Shown: one piece after another, positions 8,166 to 16,384 of the stretch | Position numbering within the stretch: position 1 is the first letter of the stretch | Layout of the letters: each line of letters opens with the position of its first letter | NCBI GenBank assembly: GCA_029572815.1 | Contig: JAKPUQ010000089.1 | Location: 1 to 64,000, forward strand | DNA: 64,000 nucleotides | Source of the DNA: Bacillota bacterium | GTDB taxonomy: Bacteria; Bacillota; Clostridia; Oscillospirales; Ruminococcaceae | Direction: 5' to 3' | Notes under the pieces: model-generated | The model's database searches: none | Told to the model about the DNA's origin: nothing | Seen by the model: only the letters and a program-made list of their open reading frames with translations | Position numbers and translations under genes: made by a program

Positions 8166-8177
8166 GAAAATGTCCAA
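8148..8177 (-). promoter_or_regulatory. Promoter of the AKR at 7242-8102
   Basis: Minus strand TTGGAC (8172-8177), 18-base spacer, TATAAT (8148-8153). Confidence 0.8.
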
Positions 8178-8211
8178 TAGGATTTTTAGATTACCGATAG
8201 AAATTTTTTAT
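8178..8211 (-). promoter_or_regulatory. Candidate LysR-type operator, copy 2
   Basis: Minus strand AATTTCTATCGGTAAT, then CTAAAAATCCTAT, running into the TTGGAC box. It shares TTTCTATYGG and the spacing to -35 with the copies at 7143-7174 and 9112-9144. Confidence 0.65.
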
Positions 8212-8223
8212 TGAGGTGATACC

Positions 8224-9108
8224 ATGACCACAAAGCAGCTTACCTATGCCGCCGAGCTTGCACGGACGCAGAATTTCAACCGTGCTGCGGAAAACCTTTT
8301 TATCTCCCAGCCCACACTGACCTATCAAATCAAGCTGTTAGAGGAGGAGATCGGCTTTGAGATATTCGCACGTTCAGGCAAGGGTGCAACGCTCACCCCC
8401 GCAGGTGAGCAGTTTATCGTGACGATCAGAAGTGTGCTGACTGAGCTGAACAAGGCGATTGAAAACGGGCAGAATTTCAGTTCAAAATACAAGGGCAACA
8501 TCAATATCTGTATGCCCGTGCGGTCTGCACTTTATTATCTGCCACAGATCATCATGGAGTTTGCTAAGGTCTATCCCGATATTTCCGTCACGCCGTATTT
8601 TATTTATTCGGGCTATCTGGAGCACTTTTTCTCGGGCGAAATGGACGTGACTTTCTCTCTCGAACATCAGATGAAGCGTGTTCATGACGTGAAAAAGCAT
8701 CACCTTTTCGACAGTGGCATTTACCTCATCTGCAAGAAAAATGATATGCTCTCACGCAAGCGGCTTATCCGTGAAAGCGATCTTTCCGGACGCACATTGA
8801 TGGTCGGCAATACCTCACCGCCCGAACTGAAAGCCGTGCAGCAAAGGCTCATCGCAGGGGGCAATATCAGCTATTTCAACAGTCCCGACCACAACACCAC
8901 GCTGACAAATGTGGCATCGGAGCGTGGAATATGCCTGTCACCGGGTTTCCTCAACGACCATACGGGCGAATTTGTATGGATACCCTTTGACTGTCAGGAG
9001 AAAATGCCCTGCGCCCTTTATACCCACAAATCCGAGAGCCGAAAGTTCGTGCTGGACTTTGTGAAAATGATACAGGATAAATACAAAGACGATCCGCTTG
9101 CTGTATGA
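8224..9108 (+). CDS. LysR-family transcriptional regulator
   Basis: 294 residues: N-terminal winged helix (MTTKQLTYAAELARTQNF..., helix-turn-helix FNRAAENLFISQPTLTYQIK) and a C-terminal effector domain starting near residue 90 (NINICMPVRSALYYLP). The start ATG follows TTGAGGTGATACC. It is transcribed away from the AKR genes, and the three related promoter elements at 7143, 8178 and 9112 surround it. I infer that it activates both AKR promoters and the exported flavodoxin operon, probably in response to an aldehyde, quinone or redox signal. The effector is not visible in the sequence. Confidence 0.9.
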   Translation: MTTKQLTYAAELARTQNFNRAAENLFISQPTLTYQIKLLEEEIGFEIFARSGKGATLTPAGEQFIVTIRSVLTELNKAIENGQNFSSKYKGNINICMPVRSALYYLPQIIMEFAKVYPDISVTPYFIYSGYLEHFFSGEMDVTFSLEHQMKRVHDVKKHHLFDSGIYLICKKNDMLSRKRLIRESDLSGRTLMVGNTSPPELKAVQQRLIAGGNISYFNSPDHNTTLTNVASERGICLSPGFLNDHTGEFVWIPFDCQEKMPCALYTHKSESRKFVLDFVKMIQDKYKDDPLAV

Positions 9109-9111
9109 CGA

Positions 9112-9144
9112 TTTAATTTTTCTATCAGCTATTTAATATTTCAA
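9112..9144 (+). promoter_or_regulatory. Candidate LysR-type operator, copy 3
   Basis: TTTAATTTTTCTATCAG, then CTATTTAATATTTCAA, immediately before the -35 box. It matches copy 1 almost base for base in the first 14 positions and again at ATTAGACTTA. Confidence 0.65.
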
Positions 9145-9175
9145 TTAGACTTACCTCCGCTCTGTATGCTACAAT
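9145..9175 (+). promoter_or_regulatory. Promoter of the exported flavodoxin-MATE operon
   Basis: TTAGAC (9145-9150), 19-base spacer, TACAAT (9170-9175). The weak -35 and long spacer suggest a need for an activator. Confidence 0.65.
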
Positions 9176-9206
9176 ATAAGTAGCAGATAAGAACGGAGGT
9201 ATTTTT

Positions 9207-10382
9207 ATGAAACGCTTTATTTCTTTGGTACTTGCAGGTGTGATGACCGCTGTTTCCGTCACATTCAGCAGTCCCACAGTCACGGCTGAGACAGAACATC
9301 ATGACAACGTACTGATAACATACTTTTCAAGGGCAGGAGAAAACTACAACGTGGGAGTTGTGGAGCGTGGAAACACCGACCTCCTTGCTGAGATCGTAGC
9401 TGAGGAGACCGGCGGAGAACTGTTCCGAATCGAGACTGTTAAGGAATACCCGACCGCATACGATGAAATGCTCACCATTGCCACAGAGGAACGCACCAAC
9501 AAGGAACGTCCCGAACTGAAAACATCTATCGAGAATTTCGATACTTACGATGTGATTTTCGTTGGCTATCCGATCTGGTGGGGCGATATGCCTATGGCAA
9601 TGTATACCTTCCTCGAAAGCTATGACTGGTACGGCAAGACCGTGATCCCGTTCAATACCCACGAGGGCAGCGGTCAGGCAAATACCGTCACAACGATCAA
9701 AGGAATCTACGAGGGTGCAGATGTTATGAGCGGATTTTCCGTGCGTGGTTCCGTAGCGCAGAATGACGGTGCAAGTGCGAGGACGATCGTGCAGAACTGG
9801 CTGGATTCCAACAACTTTGAAGCACTTGCCAGGAAGCAGGTAACGCATTACACCCTGCAGGATATCCGTAATTTGCAGGACTTTCTTCTCGCTAAGCCTA
9901 CGGAAGAAGACCTGAGAGGCAAGCCTTATGACCTCGACGGTGACGGTATATGGACCGTGTTTGATCTTTGCCTGATGAAAAGAGCATACCTGAATGATAT
10001 GCAGGATGTCGATGCGACAAGCTCTGCTACTATCACAGCAGATGAAAGTGCAGTCCTTGAAACGTATGAAAAATTCGAGCAGGCAATGATCGACAAAGAT
10101 ATGGATACGCTGAATTCACTTGTTGCTGAGGATAAGACATTCACGCATATGTCCGGCAAAACTCAGACCAAAGAGGAATTTTTCGGAGAGATCGCTGACG
10201 GTACACTGAATTATTATTCCTACAAGCTGAATGATCCGGTCGTTACCGTGGACGGCGACACTGCCACTCTGACAGGCAGTACAACACTGGAAGCGAAGGT
10301 CTACGGTTCGTCCGGAACATGGACACTGACAACAAATCAGAAATTCGTCAAGCTGGACGGAGCGTGGAAGCTGAGTAATTAA
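9207..10382 (+). CDS. Exported flavodoxin - dockerin-like - NTF2-like fusion protein
   Basis: 391 residues in three parts behind a signal peptide (residues ~1-28, AGVMTAVSVTFSSPTVTA). Part one, ~35-205, is a flavodoxin-like domain (LITYFSRAGENYN, VGYPIWWGDMPMAMYTF, FNTHEGSG), expected to bind FMN. Part two, ~222-262, ends in a dockerin calcium repeat, DLDGDGIWTVFDLCLMKRAYL minus its last residue, preceded by a helix (LQDIRNLQDFLLAKP) whose calcium loop is lost, so this is a half-dockerin. Part three, ~279-391, is an NTF2-like domain sharing the TFTHMSGKTQTKEEFF block with the lipoprotein at 3779. RBS GGAGG. Cytoplasmic flavodoxins lack a signal peptide, so this one is exceptional. Electron donor and partner are unknown; MATE follows 13 bases later. 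Confidence 0.9.
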   Translation: MKRFISLVLAGVMTAVSVTFSSPTVTAETEHHDNVLITYFSRAGENYNVGVVERGNTDLLAEIVAEETGGELFRIETVKEYPTAYDEMLTIATEERTNKERPELKTSIENFDTYDVIFVGYPIWWGDMPMAMYTFLESYDWYGKTVIPFNTHEGSGQANTVTTIKGIYEGADVMSGFSVRGSVAQNDGASARTIVQNWLDSNNFEALARKQVTHYTLQDIRNLQDFLLAKPTEEDLRGKPYDLDGDGIWTVFDLCLMKRAYLNDMQDVDATSSATITADESAVLETYEKFEQAMIDKDMDTLNSLVAEDKTFTHMSGKTQTKEEFFGEIADGTLNYYSYKLNDPVVTVDGDTATLTGSTTLEAKVYGSSGTWTLTTNQKFVKLDGAWKLSN

Positions 10383-10395
10383 AAAGGAGAACGTC

Positions 10396-11784
10396 ATGAC
10401 AGATACAAAAGAAAACATCATGGGAACGCTGCCCATCGGCAAACTCCTTATGAAAATGTCCGTTCCCGTGATACTTTCGATGCTCGTTTCAACGCTCTAC
10501 GGCGTTATCGACAGCATTTTCGTTTCACGGCTCGGAGATAATACGCTGACTGCAATGTCACTTGCGACACCGATCTCAAGCCTGATCGCCTGCATTACAG
10601 TTGGCTTCAGCGCGGGCATGAATGCGGAGCTTTCCAAGAAGCTCGGTGAGGGTGACATTGACGGAGCAAACAAGGCAGCGGGCAATGGTATTCTCGTCAA
10701 TTGGATCGTGGCAGGCATATTCCTGATCTTCGGGCTGTTCTTTGTGCCGATGTTCTACCGCCTGCAAACCGATAATGCGACCATTCAGCGTATCGGCACG
10801 GACTACACCTCTATCATCTGTATCTTTTCTTTTGGTGTGGCAAATCAGGTGATGTTTGAGCGTATGCTCGTAGCAACAGGGCGCTCTCTCGGCTCCATGT
10901 TCTCGCTTCTGACGGGAACTATCGTCAATCTGATACTTGATCCGATTCTGATATTCGGCTATCTCGGCGCTCCCGAAATGGGAATGAAAGGTGCCGCTAT
11001 CGCAACGGTTGTTGCACAGTTCTCGGCAGCAGCAGTGGCGTTCGGCTTTAATCTCAAAGCCAACAAGGAGATACATTTCCACCCCGGAATGCTGATACCG
11101 AAAGCCGCCACTATGAAGCAGATATGGAACGTGGGCTTTCCTGCGGCAATTCAGCAGTCCATCAGTCCGACCATGATATTCGGTATGAATCAGATACTTC
11201 TCGGCTTCACCGAAGCTGCGCCTGCGGTCTATGTCATTTATGTCCGCTTACAGAGCATCGTTCTGATACCCATATGGGGACTCAAAAATACCGTTGTTTC
11301 GATCATTTCCTACAACTACGGTGCAGGCAAGCGTGAGCGTATCCTGAAAACGATCCGTATCTGCCTGATCGCAACAGTAGCGATCACCATCTGCGGACTT
11401 CTGATCTTCCAGCTTATCCCTGATACACTGCTTGCACTGTTCAATGCACAGGGCGAGGTGCTGAAAATCGGCAGAGTGGCTCTGCGTATCGTCAGCTTTG
11501 TATTCCCGTTTTCGGGACTGACGCTGATACTCGGTGCTTTCTTTCAGGCACTCGGCAACAGCAGGAAAACACTTTTGACCTCTGTTGTGCAGCTTGTGAT
11601 CATGCTGACCTCAGCTATCATACTCTCAAAGGTGGGCACAGTAAATACGGTATGGTTCGCATTTGTTATCACCGAGGTGTTGGTGACAATGCTTGCGGTA
11701 ATATTGATGAAAGCAGTGAATAGCAAGACAATATCCCATATACCGTCAAATATCGTAAAAACAGATCTGGCGGCAGAGATGTAG
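10396..11784 (+). CDS. MATE-family multidrug/cation antiporter
   Basis: 462 residues and about 12 hydrophobic segments. The N-terminal half has LVSTLYGVIDSIFVSRLGDNTLTAMSLATP and the second half repeats the MATE fold. It exports organic compounds in exchange for Na+ or H+. It starts with an ATG after AAAAAGGAGAACGTC, 13 bases downstream of the flavodoxin fusion, and has no promoter of its own. Co-expression with reductases suggests export of a toxic or reduced small molecule; that link is inference. Confidence 0.92.
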   Translation: MTDTKENIMGTLPIGKLLMKMSVPVILSMLVSTLYGVIDSIFVSRLGDNTLTAMSLATPISSLIACITVGFSAGMNAELSKKLGEGDIDGANKAAGNGILVNWIVAGIFLIFGLFFVPMFYRLQTDNATIQRIGTDYTSIICIFSFGVANQVMFERMLVATGRSLGSMFSLLTGTIVNLILDPILIFGYLGAPEMGMKGAAIATVVAQFSAAAVAFGFNLKANKEIHFHPGMLIPKAATMKQIWNVGFPAAIQQSISPTMIFGMNQILLGFTEAAPAVYVIYVRLQSIVLIPIWGLKNTVVSIISYNYGAGKRERILKTIRICLIATVAITICGLLIFQLIPDTLLALFNAQGEVLKIGRVALRIVSFVFPFSGLTLILGAFFQALGNSRKTLLTSVVQLVIMLTSAIILSKVGTVNTVWFAFVITEVLVTMLAVILMKAVNSKTISHIPSNIVKTDLAAEM

Positions 11785-11843
11785 CCTAATATTGGCATTG
11801 AACCATCTCGGTCAACTGATAAGAATAAAAGAGATCATAAACC

Positions 11844-11879
11844 AACAGGAGCGCTGCTGTTTTTAGCAACGCTCCTGTT
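11844..11879 (+). terminator. Terminator of the flavodoxin-MATE operon
   Basis: Stem AACAGGAGCG / CGCTCCTGTT with an inner TGCT/AGCA pairing, followed by TTGCTTA. About 60 bases after the MATE stop. Confidence 0.8.
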
Positions 11880-12020
11880 TGCTTACCGTTAGCATAAGGA
11901 AAGGGCTATGTCCTCCGTGACCGTGTACGGAAGGCATAGTCCTGATTCTTTTCAAAAGTCTGTTCATTTTTCTTAAACACACGTTTATATGATAATTTAA
12001 AGAAAAATCATTTTTACATA

Positions 12021-12049
12021 TTGACAATTTCCGAAATGTATGATATAAT
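12021..12049 (+). promoter_or_regulatory. Promoter of the ArsR-type regulator
   Basis: TTGACA (12021-12026), 17-base spacer, TATAAT (12044-12049). Confidence 0.88.
12023..12037 (+). promoter_or_regulatory. Repeated operator-like motif, copy 1
   Basis: GACAATTTCCGAAAT lies across the -35 box and spacer of the regulator's promoter and contains the palindrome ATTTCCGAAAT. A near-copy occurs upstream of the next gene at 12439-12453. Confidence 0.55.
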
Positions 12050-12079
12050 ATATCTAACATCAGGAAAGAAGGTGTGAAA

Positions 12080-12400
12080 ATGGACATAGATATGATCGAG
12101 ATCAGCAAGGCGCTTTCCAACGAAACACGGCTGAATATTCTCAAATGGCTCAAAGATCCCGAAGGCAATTTCCCACCGCAGGGCGGCTGTCTGAGTGAGC
12201 CGGTTGACCTCAAAGGCGGTGTCTGCGTGAGCAGTATACAGGCAAAAGCGAATCTTTCGCCGTCTACGGTATCGAATTATCTTGACACCTTGCAGAGAGC
12301 CGGACTTCTTCTCTCCGAGCGCCACGGCAAGTGGACTTATTACCGCAGGAATGAGAAAACGCTTGAGTGCCTTGCAGAGTATATCAAAACTGAGCTGTAA
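12080..12400 (+). CDS. ArsR-type winged-helix regulator
   Basis: 106 residues. The fold is visible as ISKALSNETRLNILKWL (helices 1-2) and NLSPSTVSNYLDTLQRAGLLLSERHGKWTYYRR (recognition helix and wing). It lacks the ELCVCDL arsenic box, but has two cysteines in an inserted loop (GGCLSEP, GGVCVSS), so it may sense thiol-reactive compounds rather than arsenic. Start is the ATG at 12080 after AGAAGGTGTGAAA. It leads the hydrolase, DsbA-like and OYE genes, and the shared motif in front of both suggests autoregulation plus control of that operon. Confidence 0.88.
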   Translation: MDIDMIEISKALSNETRLNILKWLKDPEGNFPPQGGCLSEPVDLKGGVCVSSIQAKANLSPSTVSNYLDTLQRAGLLLSERHGKWTYYRRNEKTLECLAEYIKTEL

Positions 12401-12438
12401 GCCCACGCTTGCAGCTCATAAAACGAGCATATCAATTC

Positions 12439-12453
12439 GACAATATCAGAAAT
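12439..12453 (+). promoter_or_regulatory. Repeated operator-like motif, copy 2
   Basis: GACAATATCAGAAAT, 13 of 15 bases identical to the copy at 12023-12037. It lies 105 bases before the hydrolase start, in a gap with no obvious strong promoter. Confidence 0.5.
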
Positions 12454-12557
12454 AACAAATAAAATCAGAGCGGTCATGTTGGTGTCCGCTCTCTAAAAGT
12501 GCACTTCAAATCGAATATTATAGAATTGTCGGATAAATAAAATAAGGAGTGACAACC

Positions 12558-13406
12558 ATGAGAAAACTGAAAGTCCCCACAAAAAGAGGTGTGCTGCTGG
12601 ACGGTGTTTTGTTCGGCGGCGGTTCGGACACCGTGATGATAGCGATAACAGGCATACACGGCAATTTCTACTCAAATCCGTTTTACTATAACATCGGAAA
12701 CACGCTGAACGGCGGCGGAATCGACTTCATCTACGCTCAGACAAACGATGCCTTCGGGCAGATCGAAACGTTGAATGTCCGCACGAATGAGCCTGAGATT
12801 ATCGGCTCATGGAACGAGCGCTTTGTGTTCACTGATGATGACATTGATGCCTACCTGACATACGCCGAAAAGCTGGGCTACAAGCACATCATTCTCGCAG
12901 GGCATTCCCTCGGTGCGAACAAGGTAATTTACTACCTTTCCCGTCATCACGATGATCGGGTGGAGAAGTTCATTTTCCTCAGTCCTGCGAACCTCACCCA
13001 CATGATGAGCGGTGTGACTGACCGTGAGAAGGACTATATCCGCAGCGAGGTGGGGAAAGGTCGGGGCGACAGACTTCTGCCGTTCTATTTCATGGGCTGG
13101 GTGAAGTGCATCTCCTACACCGCCTATGACTGGATTTCGGGAACGCTGAACAATGTTCATGTGGAGCATGACGGCGATTTCTCGCAGACGGAGCAGATCA
13201 CCCACACGGGTGCTCTGCTGATCGGTACGCTTGACCGTTTTACCTATGGCGATCCGTCTGGGTTTCTGAAAAATATCAACGACCATATCCCGACAGCGAA
13301 GCAGAACAAGCTGATATTCATTGAGGGGACAGGTCACACCTATCAGCAGAAGGAACAGCAGCTTGCAGACATTCTGCTTGAAACGATGAAAGAATGGGGG
13401 TATTGA
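12558..13406 (+). CDS. Alpha/beta hydrolase (DUF1749-like)
   Basis: 282 residues from the ATG at 12558 (AAGGAGTG upstream; a GTG at 12549 overlaps the ribosome site). The nucleophile elbow is LAGHSLGANKVIYYL, with a likely acid in IGTLDRF and a late histidine in EGTGHTYQQKE, giving a Ser-Asp-His triad. GIHGNFYSNPFYYN resembles the oxyanion region of this family. Esterase or related hydrolysis is expected; substrate unknown. First structural gene of a three-gene operon with the DsbA-like and OYE genes (gaps of 1-2 bases). Confidence 0.88.
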   Translation: MRKLKVPTKRGVLLDGVLFGGGSDTVMIAITGIHGNFYSNPFYYNIGNTLNGGGIDFIYAQTNDAFGQIETLNVRTNEPEIIGSWNERFVFTDDDIDAYLTYAEKLGYKHIILAGHSLGANKVIYYLSRHHDDRVEKFIFLSPANLTHMMSGVTDREKDYIRSEVGKGRGDRLLPFYFMGWVKCISYTAYDWISGTLNNVHVEHDGDFSQTEQITHTGALLIGTLDRFTYGDPSGFLKNINDHIPTAKQNKLIFIEGTGHTYQQKEQQLADILLETMKEWGY

Positions 13407-13407
13407 T

Positions 13408-14052
13408 ATGCCATTTATGGAAAAGCTGATAATAACAACATTTACCGATCCGATGATGGGGCTGACTTACGAATGTGAGCCGATATATGACAAGCTGAAA
13501 GTGCGCTATCCGCAGATAGAATTCCGCTGGGTGATGAGCCTGCTTGTGCGAGATGTGAGCGATTTCATGCTCCCGAATGAAACCATAGCGCAGTACAACA
13601 AGCGGCTGGCTTCGATATACGAAAATGAGCAGAGTATCGGCGGTCTGCCGATAAGTATGCCCGACCTGCGCCTCTTTGACGAACAGCACCGCAGCTCACT
13701 TCCGCTGAATTTAGCTTACAAGGCGGCACAGCTTGCGGACATAGACAGGGCTGACGAGTTCCTGTTGAACCTGCATCATGCAACGATCGTTGATGTTCTG
13801 CCGACAACGCATTTTGATGTGATACTGAAAGTTGTGCGTGATACGGGTATTGATGAGGATAAATTCACGCAGTATTACAATGACGGCACGGCGCAGACAA
13901 TGCTTGAACATGATCTGAATATGTTGCGGAAGCTGAACATTCGCACACTTCCTGCCTACATGATACAGTACGGCGAAAGATCGGTCATTATCCGCAATCT
14001 GATAAGCTATGAGTCATTCGTTGAGATCATCGAGCAGTTAAAGGAGAACTGA
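13408..14052 (+). CDS. DsbA-like thioredoxin-fold protein without CXXC
   Basis: 214 residues. The N-terminal TFTDPMMGLTYECEPI is where DsbA-family proteins carry CXXC, here replaced by MMGL, and the cis-proline loop is seen in NIRTLPAYMIQYG. Such proteins (FrnE or 2-hydroxychromene-2-carboxylate isomerase type) may act as glutathione-like isomerases instead of disulfide oxidases. No signal peptide, so cytoplasmic. It sits between the hydrolase and OYE genes with almost no spacing. Confidence 0.78.
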   Translation: MPFMEKLIITTFTDPMMGLTYECEPIYDKLKVRYPQIEFRWVMSLLVRDVSDFMLPNETIAQYNKRLASIYENEQSIGGLPISMPDLRLFDEQHRSSLPLNLAYKAAQLADIDRADEFLLNLHHATIVDVLPTTHFDVILKVVRDTGIDEDKFTQYYNDGTAQTMLEHDLNMLRKLNIRTLPAYMIQYGERSVIIRNLISYESFVEIIEQLKEN

Positions 14053-14054
14053 CT

Positions 14055-15101
14055 ATGAAAACCATTTTTGACAAGACCAAGATAAAAAATCTGAAACTGA
14101 AAAACCGCCTTTTCCGCTCCGCCACATGGGAGGCACTTGCGGACGAAAGCGGTCACTTTGACGATGAAATATACCGCATCTATGACGAGCTTGCCGCAGG
14201 CGGTGTGGGCTGTATCATCAGCGGATTTACCTCTGTTTCCGACAATGACCGCTATTTCGGCGGTATGGCAAGGCTTTCAAATGACGGGCTTATTGCAGAG
14301 CATACAAGGCTGACCGACATTGTTCACCGCAATGACATTCCGATCATCGCACAGCTTGCATTGGGCGAATATCAGAACAAGGAGATCAGCGAGCTGACCG
14401 ACAGCGACATAGGCAATATCCGTGAGATGTTCATAAAAGCCGCCGACAGAGCCGTTCTTGCCGGCTATGACGGAATACAGATACACGCCGCACACGGTTT
14501 CTTTCTCAGTCGTTTCATAAGTCCTGCACACAACCGCAGTGCGAATCCCGAACAGCTTATCATCGACATTGCAAAGGCTGTCAGTGCGCGTCACCCCGAT
14601 CTGCATATCACAATAAAAATCAACTCCAGCGACTTTATGTACGGCGGTCTTGATGAGAACGGCAGTATGCGTATCTGTCTTGCCTGTGCGCCTTATCTTG
14701 ACAGTATCGAGGTCAGCGGAAACGGCACATCGGTGGGCGGTATACGGCCGGGCGTGAACGAAGCGTATTTCAAGCGGTTCGCACTTCCCCTTGCGGAGAA
14801 TGTGGATATTCCCGTGATACTTGTGGGAGGTCACAGAAGCATCGACAACATGAACAATGTACTGAACGAGGGCGGTATTGAATACCTGTCGATGTCCCGA
14901 CCGCTGATAAGAGAGCCTGACCTGATCGACCGCTGGCAGAGGGGCGAACGTTCTCCCGCAAAGTGCGTGAGCTGCAATATGTGTTACCGCACACCTGCCC
15001 ACAAGTGCATTTTCAGATTGAGGGGGGATACGAAGCGGAACATGAGATTGCAGAGCCGACCTCTGCTTGACAGCCCCTCAGAACCGTCCGAACTGGCGTA
15101 G
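14055..15101 (+). CDS. NADH:flavin oxidoreductase, Old Yellow Enzyme family
   Basis: 348 residues. TIM barrel start FDKTKIKNLKLKNRLFRSATWE, active-site area YDGIQIHAAHGFFLSRFISP and phosphate-binding PVILVGGHRSI and YLSMSRPLI are standard for FMN-dependent ene-reductases. The C-terminus has a cysteine cluster, CVSCNMCYRTPAHKC, reminiscent of the iron-sulfur site of 2,4-dienoyl-CoA reductase relatives, but the usual second flavin domain is absent. Reduces activated C=C bonds or nitro groups. Last gene of the operon, followed by a terminator. Confidence 0.9.
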   Translation: MKTIFDKTKIKNLKLKNRLFRSATWEALADESGHFDDEIYRIYDELAAGGVGCIISGFTSVSDNDRYFGGMARLSNDGLIAEHTRLTDIVHRNDIPIIAQLALGEYQNKEISELTDSDIGNIREMFIKAADRAVLAGYDGIQIHAAHGFFLSRFISPAHNRSANPEQLIIDIAKAVSARHPDLHITIKINSSDFMYGGLDENGSMRICLACAPYLDSIEVSGNGTSVGGIRPGVNEAYFKRFALPLAENVDIPVILVGGHRSIDNMNNVLNEGGIEYLSMSRPLIREPDLIDRWQRGERSPAKCVSCNMCYRTPAHKCIFRLRGDTKRNMRLQSRPLLDSPSEPSELA

Positions 15102-15127
15102 CAGTATGATAACTGATGACCGATAAA

Positions 15128-15162
15128 AACAGCGCCCTCTCAAAAGATGAAAGGGTGCTGTT
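15128..15162. terminator. Bidirectional terminator between converging operons
   Basis: Stem AACAGCGCCCT / AGGGTGCTGTT (one G-T pair). It lies between the OYE gene and the MBL-rubredoxin gene, which end towards each other, and has T/A-rich flanks on both strands. Confidence 0.8.
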
Positions 15163-15191
15163 CGTTTCGTAAACTGACACTATATCATTGG

Positions 15192-16133
15192 TTACGCCTT
15201 ATTGAACTTCTCCTTGCCCTGCTTGCATCTGGGACACTTCCAGTCATCGGGTAAGTCCTCGAAAGCTACACCGTCATGCTCGGCAGGATCGTAAACATAT
15301 CCGCATATAGAACAGACATACTTTCCGCTTGCCTGCATAGCCGAGAAGTCCACCTCTGCAAGTACAGTAGGAACGGGGTTATCCAGGTCCATAACACGCT
15401 TTGCTTCAAGGTTCTCATAGCCCTGCGGAGTGTGAGTTCCGCAGTAAACGGTAGGATTATTGCGGACAAATTCACGCACACGATCGAGGGTTTCCCTTGC
15501 GGCGGACAGGTCATCGAAAACGACTGAGAGCTTGTTTTCATAAAGCGCTTCGTCAACATATGTGATGTCGCCCTCAAACATATAGAAAAGTCCCTCGTTT
15601 TCGGCTATGATAAGGCTGTTGCCGTTGGTGTGACCCTTTGCCTTGATGAAGTAAATGCCCTCGGCTATCTTCTGGCTTTCGGGGAAGTTGTGATATGCAC
15701 CGTCTGTGAATGTGACAGGAACGATGTTCTGGAGTCCCTGCAATTCGTCTGCGGAAGTTTCATCAGCATTCACATATATCTTCGCATTGGGAAAGGATTT
15801 AAGCTCACCCGAATGATCGGAGTGCTTATGTGTGAGGAGTATCTTCGTCACCTGTTCGGGCTTGTAACCGAGAGCCGCAAAAGCCTCCATATAGGAGCAG
15901 ATGTCCTTGCCCGTATAAGCGGGACTGTTCTCATCGGGGGCTTCTTCGGGAGTGCCTGCGGGAATTCCCGTATCAACGAGAATGACCTCATCACCTGTGT
16001 CGATAAGATAGTTTTGCAGACTTCCACGATAGCGGATATTGTTGTCGAACTTATCCGCACCTTCCTCACCGCCCATAACAAAGGGCTGACCGTAGAATCC
16101 GTCTTTTCTGAATTTTACTGCTTTAATTTCCAT
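15192..16133 (-). CDS. Metallo-beta-lactamase fold hydrolase with C-terminal rubredoxin
   Basis: 313 residues from the ATG at 16133 (AGGAGG upstream). An MBL domain with the metal motif [12 protein letters not shown] (His102, His104, Asp106, His107) is followed after about residue 264 by a complete rubredoxin: [10 protein letters not shown] ... [10 protein letters not shown]. Oxygen-reducing flavodiiron proteins combine MBL, flavodoxin and sometimes rubredoxin; here the flavodoxin is missing and the HxHxDH motif is the hydrolase type, so this is not a simple flavodiiron protein. It is last in the ferritin/PNPOx operon, which supports a role in oxidative or nitrosative stress. Confidence 0.9.
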   Translation of the reverse strand: MEIKAVKFRKDGFYGQPFVMGGEEGADKFDNNIRYRGSLQNYLIDTGDEVILVDTGIPAGTPEEAPDENSPAYTGKDICSYMEAFAALGYKPEQVTKILLTHKHSDHSGELKSFPNAKIYVNADETSADELQGLQNIVPVTFTDGAYHNFPESQKIAEGIYFIKAKGHTNGNSLIIAENEGLFYMFEGDITYVDEALYENKLSVVFDDLSAARETLDRVREFVRNNPTVYCGTHTPQGYENLEAKRVMDLDNPVPTVLAEVDFSAMQASGKYVCSICGYVYDPAEHDGVAFEDLPDDWKCPRCKQGKEKFNKA

Positions 16134-16188
16134 GATTATTTCCTCCTTACAGCAAAGGCTGCCGATGTCCACCGACAGCCTTTTGCAC

Positions 16189-16371
16189 TTATTTTTCAGC
16201 AGGCTCCCACTTGCACCTTACGGGAGAAACGATAGAGCCGTCTTTTTTCATAGCTGTCATAGTCTTGTCAACTACCTTGCGGTCAAGACCTGTCAGCTCG
16301 GCGATCTTGCCTGCGTTCAGCGGCTCGCCTGCCTTTTTCATTGCTTCTAAGATCTGTTCTTTTTCTGCCAT
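16189..16371 (-). CDS. Small winged-helix-like protein
   Basis: 60 residues starting at the ATG at 16371 (GGAGGTCATACAA upstream). The sequence [41 protein letters not shown], split here as two halves [20 protein letters not shown] and [20 protein letters not shown], looks like a minimal helix-turn-helix followed by a short beta wing (VRCKWEP). It probably regulates or assists the stress operon it sits in. No enzyme motif. Partner unknown. Confidence 0.75.
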   Translation of the reverse strand: MAEKEQILEAMKKAGEPLNAGKIAELTGLDRKVVDKTMTAMKKDGSIVSPVRCKWEPAEK

Positions 16372-16384
16372 TTGTATGACCTCC

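Noticed and set aside
12807-13337. Minus-strand frame inside the hydrolase gene
   Set aside because: Antisense shadow; the plus strand carries a clear alpha/beta hydrolase.
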